Below the pieces are notes generated by a model that made no database searches, had not been told where the DNA came from, and worked only from the letters and a program-made list of their open reading frames with translations. The position numbers were made by a program, and so were the translations under genes. Positions 42,923 to 51,047 of a stretch of DNA of 64,000 nucleotides are shown here, piece after piece. Origin of the DNA: Murimonas intestini (GTDB lineage Bacteria > Bacillota > Clostridia > Lachnospirales > Lachnospiraceae); contig QGGY01000008.1 of the NCBI GenBank assembly GCA_003148945.1, positions 62,001-126,000 of the forward strand. Direction: 5' to 3'. The first letter of the stretch is position 1, and every line of letters begins with the position of its first letter.

Positions 42923-42964
42923 GGGTGCCCCAAAAGCCAGGCCGGCTTTTGGGGCACCCTTTTA
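42923..42964 (+). terminator. Strong terminator after hflC
   Basis: Perfect 16 bp arms (42923-42938 and 42944-42959, starting GGGTGCCCC) with a 5-base loop are followed by four T residues on the plus strand. It also stands at the convergent end of the fliB-like gene. Confidence 0.92.
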
Positions 42965-42995
42965 TATGCTCACTTTCCAGAAGGCAGGCTTCCGG

Positions 42996-44090
42996 CTAAT
43001 TCAAAAGCAGGATCATGATATTATCAAAGCTGTAAAGATCATCCTCCATGATCTTTTTCTCCAGAAACTCCAGATTTTTATCAGAGTGCTCTATTTCCCT
43101 GGCAAATCTGTATGAAGCCTCCGCATATCCCGCTTCCATGCCCCCGCCCCCTCTCCGGGCCAGGCTGCATATCCACATTGTACTCAGGGCTGAAAACTTT
43201 ACCTTTGCGTATGCTTCTCCGTCATAGACAGCGCCACAGAAATATACAGATAAAAAGTATATCATCAGCTGTTCCCTGTATATTTCCTCTGTCCTGCTAC
43301 ATTCCGGGACGCTCTCTTTCTCCCCCGCCTTTTTCAGGTATGCACGCCAGGATGGCTCTACCGTTTCTAATTCATTAAAAACGGCCATCATCCTGTCTCT
43401 GAGCCCGGCAGCTTTGTTTGCCCTCTTCCTGTACTTCCAGAAAAAATCCCTGAAATACTCTTCTCTTCTGCTGCTCTTATAACGTTTTATGAGGCTGCCT
43501 GTCTTGTCTGTGCGTCCTCTGCCTATGCGCTGCTGCAGATCATGCCCAAATGCCAGGACAATACCTGTTCTCATGCCTATATCAACGTTCCTGTCTCTGA
43601 GAATATCATACATCACCGTTCTGGCTTCCAGCAGCATACTAAACAGCAGCCTGTCATAATCCCTGAAGTGTTCAGCCCTCTGCTGCCTCACTGTATGGAG
43701 GAATCCGGCCTTTCCCTGATTTCCCAGGATCAGCCTAGCCGCTTCAGGGCAGGAGAGAGACAAAGTATATTCCCGCCTGTTTTCAAATACCTCCACATGC
43801 CTTGGGTATCTCCTGCACGTGCGGCAAAGCATATCCTCCCCTGCCTCACGCTGCAGGTCACACAGGCCGTCTTCGTCCAGAAATTCACATCTGCCCTCAT
43901 ACTGGTGAAAACAGCCTCCCTCCCAGTCAATTGAATTCTTCAGACGGCTTCCGAATGCCCCATCCACATCTCTGTACTTTTCCAGCGTTTTCTCATCAAT
44001 GCTGATCTTCCAGCCAGTGCAGCAGGTGTCAGGGCAGTCTGCGGCAATACATCTGAACTTTTTATAATAATCTGGTATTGTATATTCCAT
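42996..44090 (-). CDS. fliB: FliB-family lysine-N-methylase
   Basis: The 364-residue protein starts MEYTIPDYYKKFRCIAADCPDTCC, with the conserved FliB cluster CIAADCPDTCCTGWKISID, further cysteines in GRCEFLDEDGLCDLQ and CRTCRRYPRHVE, and LSLSCPEAARLIL. FliB methylates flagellin lysines; the Cys pattern suggests an iron-sulfur cluster. No flagellar gene is in the window, so the target may be encoded elsewhere or be different. The start codon has no ribosome site at normal spacing: AGGAGG lies about 45 bp upstream with the 27 bp palindrome (copy 2) between it and the ATG. Confidence 0.88.
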   Translation of the reverse strand: MEYTIPDYYKKFRCIAADCPDTCCTGWKISIDEKTLEKYRDVDGAFGSRLKNSIDWEGGCFHQYEGRCEFLDEDGLCDLQREAGEDMLCRTCRRYPRHVEVFENRREYTLSLSCPEAARLILGNQGKAGFLHTVRQQRAEHFRDYDRLLFSMLLEARTVMYDILRDRNVDIGMRTGIVLAFGHDLQQRIGRGRTDKTGSLIKRYKSSRREEYFRDFFWKYRKRANKAAGLRDRMMAVFNELETVEPSWRAYLKKAGEKESVPECSRTEEIYREQLMIYFLSVYFCGAVYDGEAYAKVKFSALSTMWICSLARRGGGGMEAGYAEASYRFAREIEHSDKNLEFLEKKIMEDDLYSFDNIMILLLN

Positions 44091-44101
44091 GGTGTAATAA
44101 C

Positions 44102-44128
44102 GTTATTGTTCACTCCGTGACCAGTAAC
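44102..44128. repeat. 27 bp palindromic repeat, copy 2
   Basis: The unit has arms GTTATTG and CAGTAAC with core TCACTCCGTGAC identical to copy 1. It lies between the fliB start codon (12 bp away) and an AGGAGG box (minus strand, 44136-44141). A further GCAGTAAC partial arm follows directly. Confidence 0.8.
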
Positions 44129-44245
44129 GCAGTAACCTCCTATTCCGGATATATTCTCCCCCTTCTGCTTGCCAAATCCTCCCTTCCGCATTATAATCAG
44201 GATAAGTCAAAACCCCGCGAAAATAATAAAATGAAGGAGACAGAT

Positions 44246-45034
44246 ATGTACAATCATCACGAGGAATCTATAAAGATCATGACTGATTATTTCAAGAAGC
44301 AAGAGGACGTCATCGCACTTATCCTGGGCGGCTCAGTTGCCAAAGGCATGGAGCGCCCTGATTCAGATCTGGACGCCATGGTAGTCGTCACCCCCGGCCG
44401 CTATGAAAGACATATGGCGGAAGGAACACTCTCTGAATGTATATACGGATGGTGTACATATGAGGGCGGATATTTCGATGTCAAGTACATCACGAAACAT
44501 TTCCTTGAGGCTGCAGCCAGAACAGCCAGTGAGCCCACAAGAAATGCCTTTGTCTCCTCCAGGGTACTCTTTACCCGGGATGAGGACATCACCGGATATG
44601 TCAGACAGATCCCCCTTTTCCAGCAAAAGGAAAAGGATGATAAGATGCTGTCTTTTTACAGCGATCTGAGTCTGAACTATAATTACTTCTGGAAGATCTG
44701 CCGGCCATCAGGCTATATGAAACTCCATACCGCAGCTGAGATCATCTATGCCTGCTGCCGCATGGTCCTGCAGATAAATGAGACTCTCTTTCCCTCCAAC
44801 CGCCGATTAGAGGAAACAGCCGCCAAGGCAGCCAACAAGCCTGAAGGCTTCATGGAACTCTGCCGTGAATTTGAAGACAGTTTAAGCGATGAGGCATGTG
44901 ACCGCCTTGTGGATGCCTTTCTAAAATGGCTGCCGTATCCAGTTCCCCAAGAACTGAGCACCGTTCTTTCCCGCTATGAGGCCGATTTCGAACAATGGTG
45001 GCTGAACCCGCGCCCCTTCATCAGTGAGTGGTAG
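44246..45034 (+). CDS. Nucleotidyltransferase-fold protein
   Basis: A start at 44246 (MYNHHEESIKIMTDYF) has AAGGAG six bases upstream; the frame is open further upstream but without a site. The 262-residue protein has the pol-beta nucleotidyltransferase signature LGGSVAKGMERPDSDLDAMVVV near residues 30-52, with the paired acidic metal ligands DLD. The rest is helical with no further motif. Relatives include aminoglycoside nucleotidyltransferases and stand-alone proteins of unknown substrate. It is a single gene between fliB and the phosphoesterase fusion. Confidence 0.85.
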   Translation: MYNHHEESIKIMTDYFKKQEDVIALILGGSVAKGMERPDSDLDAMVVVTPGRYERHMAEGTLSECIYGWCTYEGGYFDVKYITKHFLEAAARTASEPTRNAFVSSRVLFTRDEDITGYVRQIPLFQQKEKDDKMLSFYSDLSLNYNYFWKICRPSGYMKLHTAAEIIYACCRMVLQINETLFPSNRRLEETAAKAANKPEGFMELCREFEDSLSDEACDRLVDAFLKWLPYPVPQELSTVLSRYEADFEQWWLNPRPFISEW

Positions 45035-45059
45035 GCTGGCCTCTTACCCGGCGTTTGTT

Positions 45060-46328
45060 TCAATCCCTATTTTGAGCCTCTGAAAATTTTTTAAAGCTTT
45101 TGGACGGTGCTCCACATACAGGGCACCGTTCAGGCGCCTGCTCCCCGGCCATCACATAGCCGCAGACAGGACATACATATATGGTATCATGGGGATATCC
45201 CTCAATATTCTCAGAAACCTCTGACAGAAGCCTGGCATGTACCTTCTCGGCTTCTCCTGCATCTGAAAAAGCCTGGGAACAGAGGATTTTTCCCTGTCCG
45301 GACGCATATTCAGAAAGCATAGGATAGAGATTTTCTGCTTCAAATTTTTCACGCGCTGTGTACTTATCTGCCTCACTTGTAAATGCCGTATGTTTTTCTA
45401 TCAAATTATAAAATGATCTGGCATGGCGGTATTCCGACTCTGCCAATGCTTCAAAGAGATTTGCGGTCTTTTCATACCCTCTGCGCCTGGCCCTGTCAGC
45501 ATATGTCAGGTATTTAAAATGAGCCATCAGCTCTCCTGCCAGCGCACCCTCTATCTCTTCTCTGAGGACTTTATCCTGCACCTCACGGCTGTAAGGAATA
45601 CCCTCCAGGTCCACCACTCTGTGGGAAAGCTTCCCCTCTTTTAGGAAGAACCGGACGATATGGTGGTCCACGTCACAGGCTCTGATATCTTCAGAGACAT
45701 CTTCTATAAAGGCTCCGCCTCCGCCTGTACATATAAAGGGAATCCCGTCCACCTCATCTTCAAACCTGGAGTGGACATGGCCGCACAATAAATAAGAAAC
45801 TTTATCTTTATAAGGCCCGTACACCTTTCTCAGCCTTGCAAACTCTTCATCTGATACAGCATTTCCCGTAAAATGGTTAGGAACCGGGATATGGAAGGCT
45901 ATAACTACCTGCTTTACTTCCTGCTCCTCCAATTCTCTGCCCAAAAGTTCCAGCCCTTTATCTGAAAACCTGCGGGACGCATTGTCCAGTACGGCTATGG
46001 AAAAATCCTTCCCGCGGATCACATAATCGGCAAGCCCGCAGTATTTCTCATAATCACCTGTGTCATGATTTCCTTTTAATGTGTATACATCCTTTTTTGC
46101 AACTGCCTCCGTCAGATTTTTCGCTGTTTCATAAAAATGCCTGTTTCCCGCCGGAACCATATCCCCGGCGATCAGTATCATATCATCGTCCTCTGCAGCA
46201 GTCAGGGCGCTGGCATAAGTCTGCATCATTACGATCCCGACACCCTCGCACCCCGGGTCCCCTATCACACTAAAAGACTTCAGCTTATCTGTCTTTATTA
46301 ATTCCTGTTCTGCTTTTTTAAAATACAT
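45060..46328 (-). CDS. Metallophosphoesterase-rubrerythrin-rubredoxin fusion
   Basis: The 422-residue protein joins three modules. Residues 1-250 are a calcineurin-like phosphoesterase: FSVIGDPGCEG, IAGDMVPAGN, LKGNHDTGD, VVIAFHIPVPNHF and LLCGHVHSRF; the usual DXH of the first motif reads DPG. Residues about 255-375 are a rubrerythrin-type diiron bundle: EGALAGELMAHFKYLTYADRA, ALAESEYRHARSFYNL, FEAENLYPMLSEYA and EAEKVHARLL. Residues 383-415 are a rubredoxin knuckle: CPVCGYVMAGE and CPVCGAPSKSF. Rubrerythrin reduces hydrogen peroxide in anaerobes. The phosphoesterase substrate is unknown. AGGAAGGA precedes the ATG. The modules are in one uninterrupted frame, so the fusion is not an artefact of a missed stop. 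Confidence 0.9.
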   Translation of the reverse strand: MYFKKAEQELIKTDKLKSFSVIGDPGCEGVGIVMMQTYASALTAAEDDDMILIAGDMVPAGNRHFYETAKNLTEAVAKKDVYTLKGNHDTGDYEKYCGLADYVIRGKDFSIAVLDNASRRFSDKGLELLGRELEEQEVKQVVIAFHIPVPNHFTGNAVSDEEFARLRKVYGPYKDKVSYLLCGHVHSRFEDEVDGIPFICTGGGGAFIEDVSEDIRACDVDHHIVRFFLKEGKLSHRVVDLEGIPYSREVQDKVLREEIEGALAGELMAHFKYLTYADRARRRGYEKTANLFEALAESEYRHARSFYNLIEKHTAFTSEADKYTAREKFEAENLYPMLSEYASGQGKILCSQAFSDAGEAEKVHARLLSEVSENIEGYPHDTIYVCPVCGYVMAGEQAPERCPVCGAPSKSFKKFSEAQNRD

Positions 46329-46426
46329 GTTTTCCGTCCTTCCTGCCTTTGCGTACCTCCGGGCCTATATTTTGGATAGCGCAGCTTTCGTTCCGCGCGC
46401 AGCTGCGCATCCCCCGGATGGTTTTT

Positions 46427-46489
46427 ATTTTATAGGAAACAAAGTTTCCTATAGAATAAAATAGGCCCCTTTCCAAGAGCCTATTCTTT
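46427..46489 (-). terminator. Terminator pair after cytidylate-kinase-like gene
   Basis: On the minus strand AATAGGC/GCCTATT (46460-46485) forms a hairpin followed by TTATT, and then a second inverted repeat TATAGGAAAC/GTTTCCTATA (46431-46440 and 46444-46453) with A/T-rich flanks follows. Together they probably end the minus-strand transcript. Confidence 0.6.
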
Positions 46490-46503
46490 AATTCTATATG
46501 ATA

Positions 46504-46989
46504 TTAGATATATTCCATTCTTTCAAAATACTTCATCAGGATATCCGCACAATTCTCTATACCCAGCTTCGTCGTGTCCAGGATCATGTGATAATTGTTC
46601 ACATCACCCCATGCCCTACCTGTATGCTCATGGTAATAATCAGCTCTTTCTATATCCGTCTTCTCTACTTTTTCTTTAGCCTCCTCATAGGACAGAGATT
46701 CTTTTCCCATGATCCGTTTAATACGGTCTTCCTTATCAGCGCAAACATAAATATTAAAAGCATTCCTCTTATCTTTTAATATCTCAGAAGCACATCTTCC
46801 CAGTATGATACATGGCTCCTCTGCCAGCTTACGGATGGCTGCCTCTTCGGTCTTGTAGTCATTCTCTGCCAGACCCTGTTCAATATCCGCTTTGTCATAT
46901 ACAGGTATCTGCAGCCGTTTTGACAATTCATTCGCGATTATGCTGGCGCCCGTCCCATAACGGCGGCTCATTGTAATTACCAGTTTCAT
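46504..46989 (-). CDS. Cytidylate-kinase-like family protein
   Basis: The 161-residue protein has a modified P-loop near the N terminus, MSRRYGTGASIIANELSKRLQIPVYDK, as in the Cytidylate_kin2 family, followed by the LID-like region CIILGRCASEIL and FNIYVCADKEDRIKRIM. It is shorter than true CMP kinase (about 225 residues) and the substrate is unknown. GAGGAGGGG precedes the ATG. The previous gene on the same strand (DUF362) ends 83 bp upstream. Confidence 0.85.
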   Translation of the reverse strand: MKLVITMSRRYGTGASIIANELSKRLQIPVYDKADIEQGLAENDYKTEEAAIRKLAEEPCIILGRCASEILKDKRNAFNIYVCADKEDRIKRIMGKESLSYEEAKEKVEKTDIERADYYHEHTGRAWGDVNNYHMILDTTKLGIENCADILMKYFERMEYI

Positions 46990-47072
46990 AAGAACCCCTC
47001 CTCGTATGTGAAATAAAAGCTAAATCAGTCTTTATTATAACACTAAAATACGGAAAATCCTAGAGCGTGTTT

Positions 47073-48173
47073 TTATTTTATTTTCCGGATATAATTTTTT
47101 AAGAATTCATAGATCTCTCCTTCTGTGGGAGGGCACCCCTTCAGATGGCATTCAAATCCCCTTGTACAGTTCCCAATGCCCAGCCGTCCTTTTTTCCCCC
47201 GGTATCCCTGTCCTATGGAAATCTTTGTATCCAGCTTCTTTAAAATCCCCTCTTCCCTCAGGCGGTCCAGCGCCGGTATCAGATATCCGTAGCATGCACT
47301 GCAGGATTCCACTTCCTCCACAGCATCCTTCAGCTCCACGATCTTCCTTCCCGCCGATATCTTCACCTCATTTTCACGCTGGTTCAGACACCTGATCACT
47401 GCTTTCGACAGATCAGCCCTTCCCACACCCAGTTCCTCCGCCAGCTGTATATAAGGCACGTCAGACAACTCATATTCCAGAAGGCTGCAGACATATGCAT
47501 CACAGAGCACAGGGTCGGCGGCTGTCAGTATCCTGTCCATCTGCACAGGATTTCCCCCATCTTCAAAATCCAGATCCCCGCATATATTATCCACCACGAT
47601 AAAATCCTGGTGAATTCCTGTATTCAGGTGGGCGATAGGCTTATGAAGGCCCATAGAATGAAAATGGCGCTTTTCTTTATTTGGTATAAGGCCTTTCATA
47701 TTCTTGAGCGCACATGTGATCCTTGTCTGGCAGTGACCCTTGAGCACCGGCACATTTATGAGGAAATCAAGTTCCGTCACAGCATCGCAGATATCCAGTT
47801 TCATTCCTGCGCAGTCATGGAGACTGTGGCTGTCCTTCTGCGTATCCAGAAACTCTGTCCCATACTCACTGCACAGAGCATCATAACCGCATACATGTAC
47901 GGCTTCCTCTGTCCTGTCTCCCACCCACGAGCCTTCCAGTATCACCAGATTCTCATACCCGCGCTCTTTCAGGTATTCGATTATGCCTGCAACGATCTCC
48001 GGATGTGTAGTCGCTCCGTAACCGGCAGGCGTAGGAGATACAAGGTTCGGCTTGATCCCTATCCTCGCATTTCTCCCCGGCACCCTCTCCTCCAGCCCTG
48101 AAGCCTCCAGGATCTCCTTTGTCATCTCTTTATAATTCTTCCCATATATCATCAATATCTCATTATTTTCCAT
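47073..48173 (-). CDS. DUF362 protein with C-terminal cysteine clusters
   Basis: The 366-residue protein carries the DUF362 core: IGIKPNLVSPTPAGYGATTHPEIV, VILEGSWVGDRTEE, VPVLKGHCQTRITCALKNMKGLIPNKEKRHFHS and VDNICGDLDFEDGGNPV. The C terminus has CSACYGY, GNCTRGFECHLKGCPP: six cysteines that could bind an iron-sulfur cluster or metal. Some DUF362 relatives carry ferredoxin domains. The biochemical role is not known to me. AGGAGGACGG precedes the ATG. Confidence 0.85.
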   Translation of the reverse strand: MENNEILMIYGKNYKEMTKEILEASGLEERVPGRNARIGIKPNLVSPTPAGYGATTHPEIVAGIIEYLKERGYENLVILEGSWVGDRTEEAVHVCGYDALCSEYGTEFLDTQKDSHSLHDCAGMKLDICDAVTELDFLINVPVLKGHCQTRITCALKNMKGLIPNKEKRHFHSMGLHKPIAHLNTGIHQDFIVVDNICGDLDFEDGGNPVQMDRILTAADPVLCDAYVCSLLEYELSDVPYIQLAEELGVGRADLSKAVIRCLNQRENEVKISAGRKIVELKDAVEEVESCSACYGYLIPALDRLREEGILKKLDTKISIGQGYRGKKGRLGIGNCTRGFECHLKGCPPTEGEIYEFLKNYIRKIK

Positions 48174-48298
48174 ATACCGTCCTCCTGTTTCTGACAGCAG
48201 TCAGGACCTGGCCTGCCGCTGCTCTCTTTGCACATACTATATAGCAAACCCTTCCATTCCGCAAGAGGTTTGTTACTATTCCCATCCCCGGATTTTCA

Positions 48299-48307
48299 TG
48301 GTATAAT
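48299..48307 (+). promoter_or_regulatory. Extended -10 promoter of HD gene
   Basis: TGG plus TATAAT lies 41 bp upstream of the HD-domain start, the same extended -10 form seen at 23601 and 28842. Confidence 0.5.
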
Positions 48308-48348
48308 CCATCTGTGTTTACATTCATATACAGGGAGGCAGATCATAC

Positions 48349-49146
48349 ATGTTGGATTATTCAAAAGCCAGAAATGAATTTGAGAAATATCTGGACGGAT
48401 ATGACCGGACGGATGATAAGATAAAATTAAAGATCATACATACATATGGCGTGGCTGAACAGAGTGAAAAAGTGGCCCGCAGAATGGGGCTTTCAGAGGA
48501 AGATGTGACTCTTGCCAGGATCATTGCCCTTCTCCACGATATAGGAAGATTTGAACAGCTGAAGCAGTTCCACTCCTGGGATGCATCTGTTATGGACCAT
48601 GCGGCCTATGGTGTGCATGTGCTCTTTGACGAAGGACTGATCCGCCGGTTTATTGATGAAGATACATGGGACGCCATGATCAGGACAGCCATTGCACACC
48701 ACAGCGCCTACAGTCTTGACATAACAGGAGATGACCGCACACTGCTCCATGCCCGGCTGATACGTGATGCCGATAAGCTGGATAACTGCCGTGTTAAGCT
48801 GGAGGAACCTGTTGAGGTTCTCCTGGACGCCTCCCCCGTGGAAGTCGGCGCCATGGAAGTCACGCCTGAAATAGCCGGGACTTTTTTCAGTAACAAATGC
48901 ATCCTGCTCTCTGAGAGGATCACAAAAGTTGATTACTGGGTATCTTATGTGGCATATTTTTATGATATTAATTTTGCGGAAAGCCTGTCAGTCATCCGGG
49001 AGGAAAATTATGTTTCCAGAATCATAGACAGGATCCCATACACCAATCCTCAGACGGCCCTTACCATGGAGCGCATGAAAAGGTATATGGAATCCTATAT
49101 TGACAGCAGGATCTATGCCGATTCTTCTGCAAAATTGCCTGTGTAG
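48349..49146 (+). CDS. HD-domain phosphohydrolase
   Basis: The 265-residue protein has the HD metal-binding pattern: His in LKIIHTYGVAEQ, the HD doublet in IIALLHDIGRFEQ, His pair in IAHHSAYSL and the distal Asp in LIRDADKLDN. HD proteins act on nucleotides or other phosphate esters; the substrate is not clear. GGGAGG precedes the ATG. Its 3' end overlaps the convergent ABC exporter gene by 34 bp. Confidence 0.88.
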   Translation: MLDYSKARNEFEKYLDGYDRTDDKIKLKIIHTYGVAEQSEKVARRMGLSEEDVTLARIIALLHDIGRFEQLKQFHSWDASVMDHAAYGVHVLFDEGLIRRFIDEDTWDAMIRTAIAHHSAYSLDITGDDRTLLHARLIRDADKLDNCRVKLEEPVEVLLDASPVEVGAMEVTPEIAGTFFSNKCILLSERITKVDYWVSYVAYFYDINFAESLSVIREENYVSRIIDRIPYTNPQTALTMERMKRYMESYIDSRIYADSSAKLPV

Positions 49147-51044
49147 AGCTGATAGTATTTTCCTTTTCTGGCTATCAGCTGGTCATGGGTACCTCTTTCA
49201 ATGATCCTGCCCTGCTCCAGGACCATGATGCAGTCTGCATTGCGCACTGTGGAAAGGCGGTGGGCTATGACAAAGGTAGTCCTTCCCTTCATAAGCCGGT
49301 CCATCCCCTGCTGAACCAGTGCCTCTGTCCTGGTATCAATGGAGGAGGTCGCCTCATCCAGTATCAGTACGGGCGGGTCTGCAGCCGCAGCTCTGGCTAT
49401 GGCCAGCAGCTGCCTCTGTCCCTGGCTCAGATTGCTGCCGTCTCCTGTCAGCATAGTGTCATATCCGTCCGGGAGGCGCCTGATAAAGCTGTCTGCATTT
49501 GCCAGCCGCGCTGCTGCTATGCATTCTTCGTCTGAAGTATCCAGACGCCCGTAACGTATATTATCCATGACTGTGCCTGTAAACAGGTGGGTATCCTGGA
49601 GTACAATGCCAAGGGAGCGGCGCAGGTCTGCTTTCTTTATTTTATTTATATTGATATTGTCATATCTGATCTTTCCATCCTGGATGTCATAGAATCGGTT
49701 GATCAGGTTTGTGATCGTAGTTTTTCCTGCCCCTGTGCTCCCCACAAATGCTATCTTCTGCCCCGGGGCTGCATAGAGTTTCACACCGTGCAGCACGATT
49801 TTTTTATCATTATATCCAAAATCCACGTCGTTAAATGTCACATCACCCATGACTTTTGTATATGAGACTGTGCCCTCAGCCCTGTGCGGGTGCCTCCAGG
49901 CCCATATGCCAGTCCTCTCCTCTGTCTCAGTAAGGGTTCCGTCCTCTTCTTCTCTGGCATTTACCAGTTCCACATACCCTTCATCCTTCTCAGGCTGTTC
50001 ATCCAGAAGCCCGAAGACACGGCTGGCTCCTGCCATGGCCATCACAATACTGTTCATCTGCTGGCTTATCTGTGTTACCGGCTGGGTAAAATTTTTGTTT
50101 AATGTCAGGAATGAGACAAGTGTTCCCAGCGTCAGCCCGTAAAAGCCTCCCAGCGCCAGAAGCGCGCCTGCTACAGCGCAGAGCACATAACTGATATTGC
50201 CCAGATTGGCATTTACCGGCATCATAATATTTGCAAATTTATTTGCGCTGTCTGCGCTGGCTCTGAGTTCCTGATTTACTTTTCTGAAATTTTCCAGGCT
50301 TTTCTCCTCGTGGCAGAAGACTTTTACTACCTTCTGGCCTTCCATCATCTCCTCAATGTAACCATTCACAGCCCCCAGATCCTTCTGCTGCTTTGTAAAG
50401 TATTCAGCTGACCTGGCGCTCAGCTTTTTAGTGGTGATCATCATGATTCCAACCATCACAAGTGTCACTGCGGTCAGAGGAATATTAAGCACCACCATGC
50501 TGATAAATGTGGAAAGGATCGTGACAGCTGAATTGAGTACCTGGGGAATGCTCTGGCTGATAAGCTGGCGGAGCGTATCCACGTCATTTGTATACACTGA
50601 CATGATATCTCCGTGGGCGTGGGTATCAAAATATTTGACAGGCAGGGATTCCATATGGGTAAACAGGTCTACACGTATGTTCCTCATAGTGCCCTGGCTG
50701 ATATTGACCATGATTCTGTTATATGCGTATGCACAGAGAATACCTGCGGCATATGTGCCCGCCATTGACAGCAGCGCCCCCGCCAGAGCGCCGAAGTCAG
50801 CAGATGATGACTGCGTCATGGGTACGATATAATCATCTATCAGCTTCTGCATAAATAAGGTTCCCCTTAAAGTGGCTAAAGCTGTACCGATGATACAGGC
50901 TGCTACCATAAAAAACGAGAACTTGTAGTTCTTAAGCATATAGCTTATAAGTCTTATTAAAATTTTCCCGGGATTCTCAACGTGAGGCCTGGGACCGGTT
51001 TTGCCGGCTCCGGGACCGTTTATGATCTTTGCATTTTCCGCCAT
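49113..51044 (-). CDS. ABC exporter half, canonical Walker B subunit
   Basis: The 643-residue half-transporter has six membrane helices (first FSFFMVAACIIGTALATL) and a nucleotide-binding domain with Walker A GSTGAGKTTITN, signature LSQGQRQLLAIARA, Walker B VLILDEATSSID and switch His VIAHRLST. The signature has Gln where LSGGQ has Gly. A spacer of about 50 residues (DEGYVELVNAREEEDGTL) precedes the ATPase. It starts 3 bp after the upstream exporter gene and should form a heterodimer with it. The substrate is unknown; such pairs export drugs, peptides or lipids. Confidence 0.93.
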   Translation of the reverse strand: MAENAKIINGPGAGKTGPRPHVENPGKILIRLISYMLKNYKFSFFMVAACIIGTALATLRGTLFMQKLIDDYIVPMTQSSSADFGALAGALLSMAGTYAAGILCAYAYNRIMVNISQGTMRNIRVDLFTHMESLPVKYFDTHAHGDIMSVYTNDVDTLRQLISQSIPQVLNSAVTILSTFISMVVLNIPLTAVTLVMVGIMMITTKKLSARSAEYFTKQQKDLGAVNGYIEEMMEGQKVVKVFCHEEKSLENFRKVNQELRASADSANKFANIMMPVNANLGNISYVLCAVAGALLALGGFYGLTLGTLVSFLTLNKNFTQPVTQISQQMNSIVMAMAGASRVFGLLDEQPEKDEGYVELVNAREEEDGTLTETEERTGIWAWRHPHRAEGTVSYTKVMGDVTFNDVDFGYNDKKIVLHGVKLYAAPGQKIAFVGSTGAGKTTITNLINRFYDIQDGKIRYDNININKIKKADLRRSLGIVLQDTHLFTGTVMDNIRYGRLDTSDEECIAAARLANADSFIRRLPDGYDTMLTGDGSNLSQGQRQLLAIARAAAADPPVLILDEATSSIDTRTEALVQQGMDRLMKGRTTFVIAHRLSTVRNADCIMVLEQGRIIERGTHDQLIARKGKYYQLYTGNFAEESA

Positions 51045-51047
51045 CTG

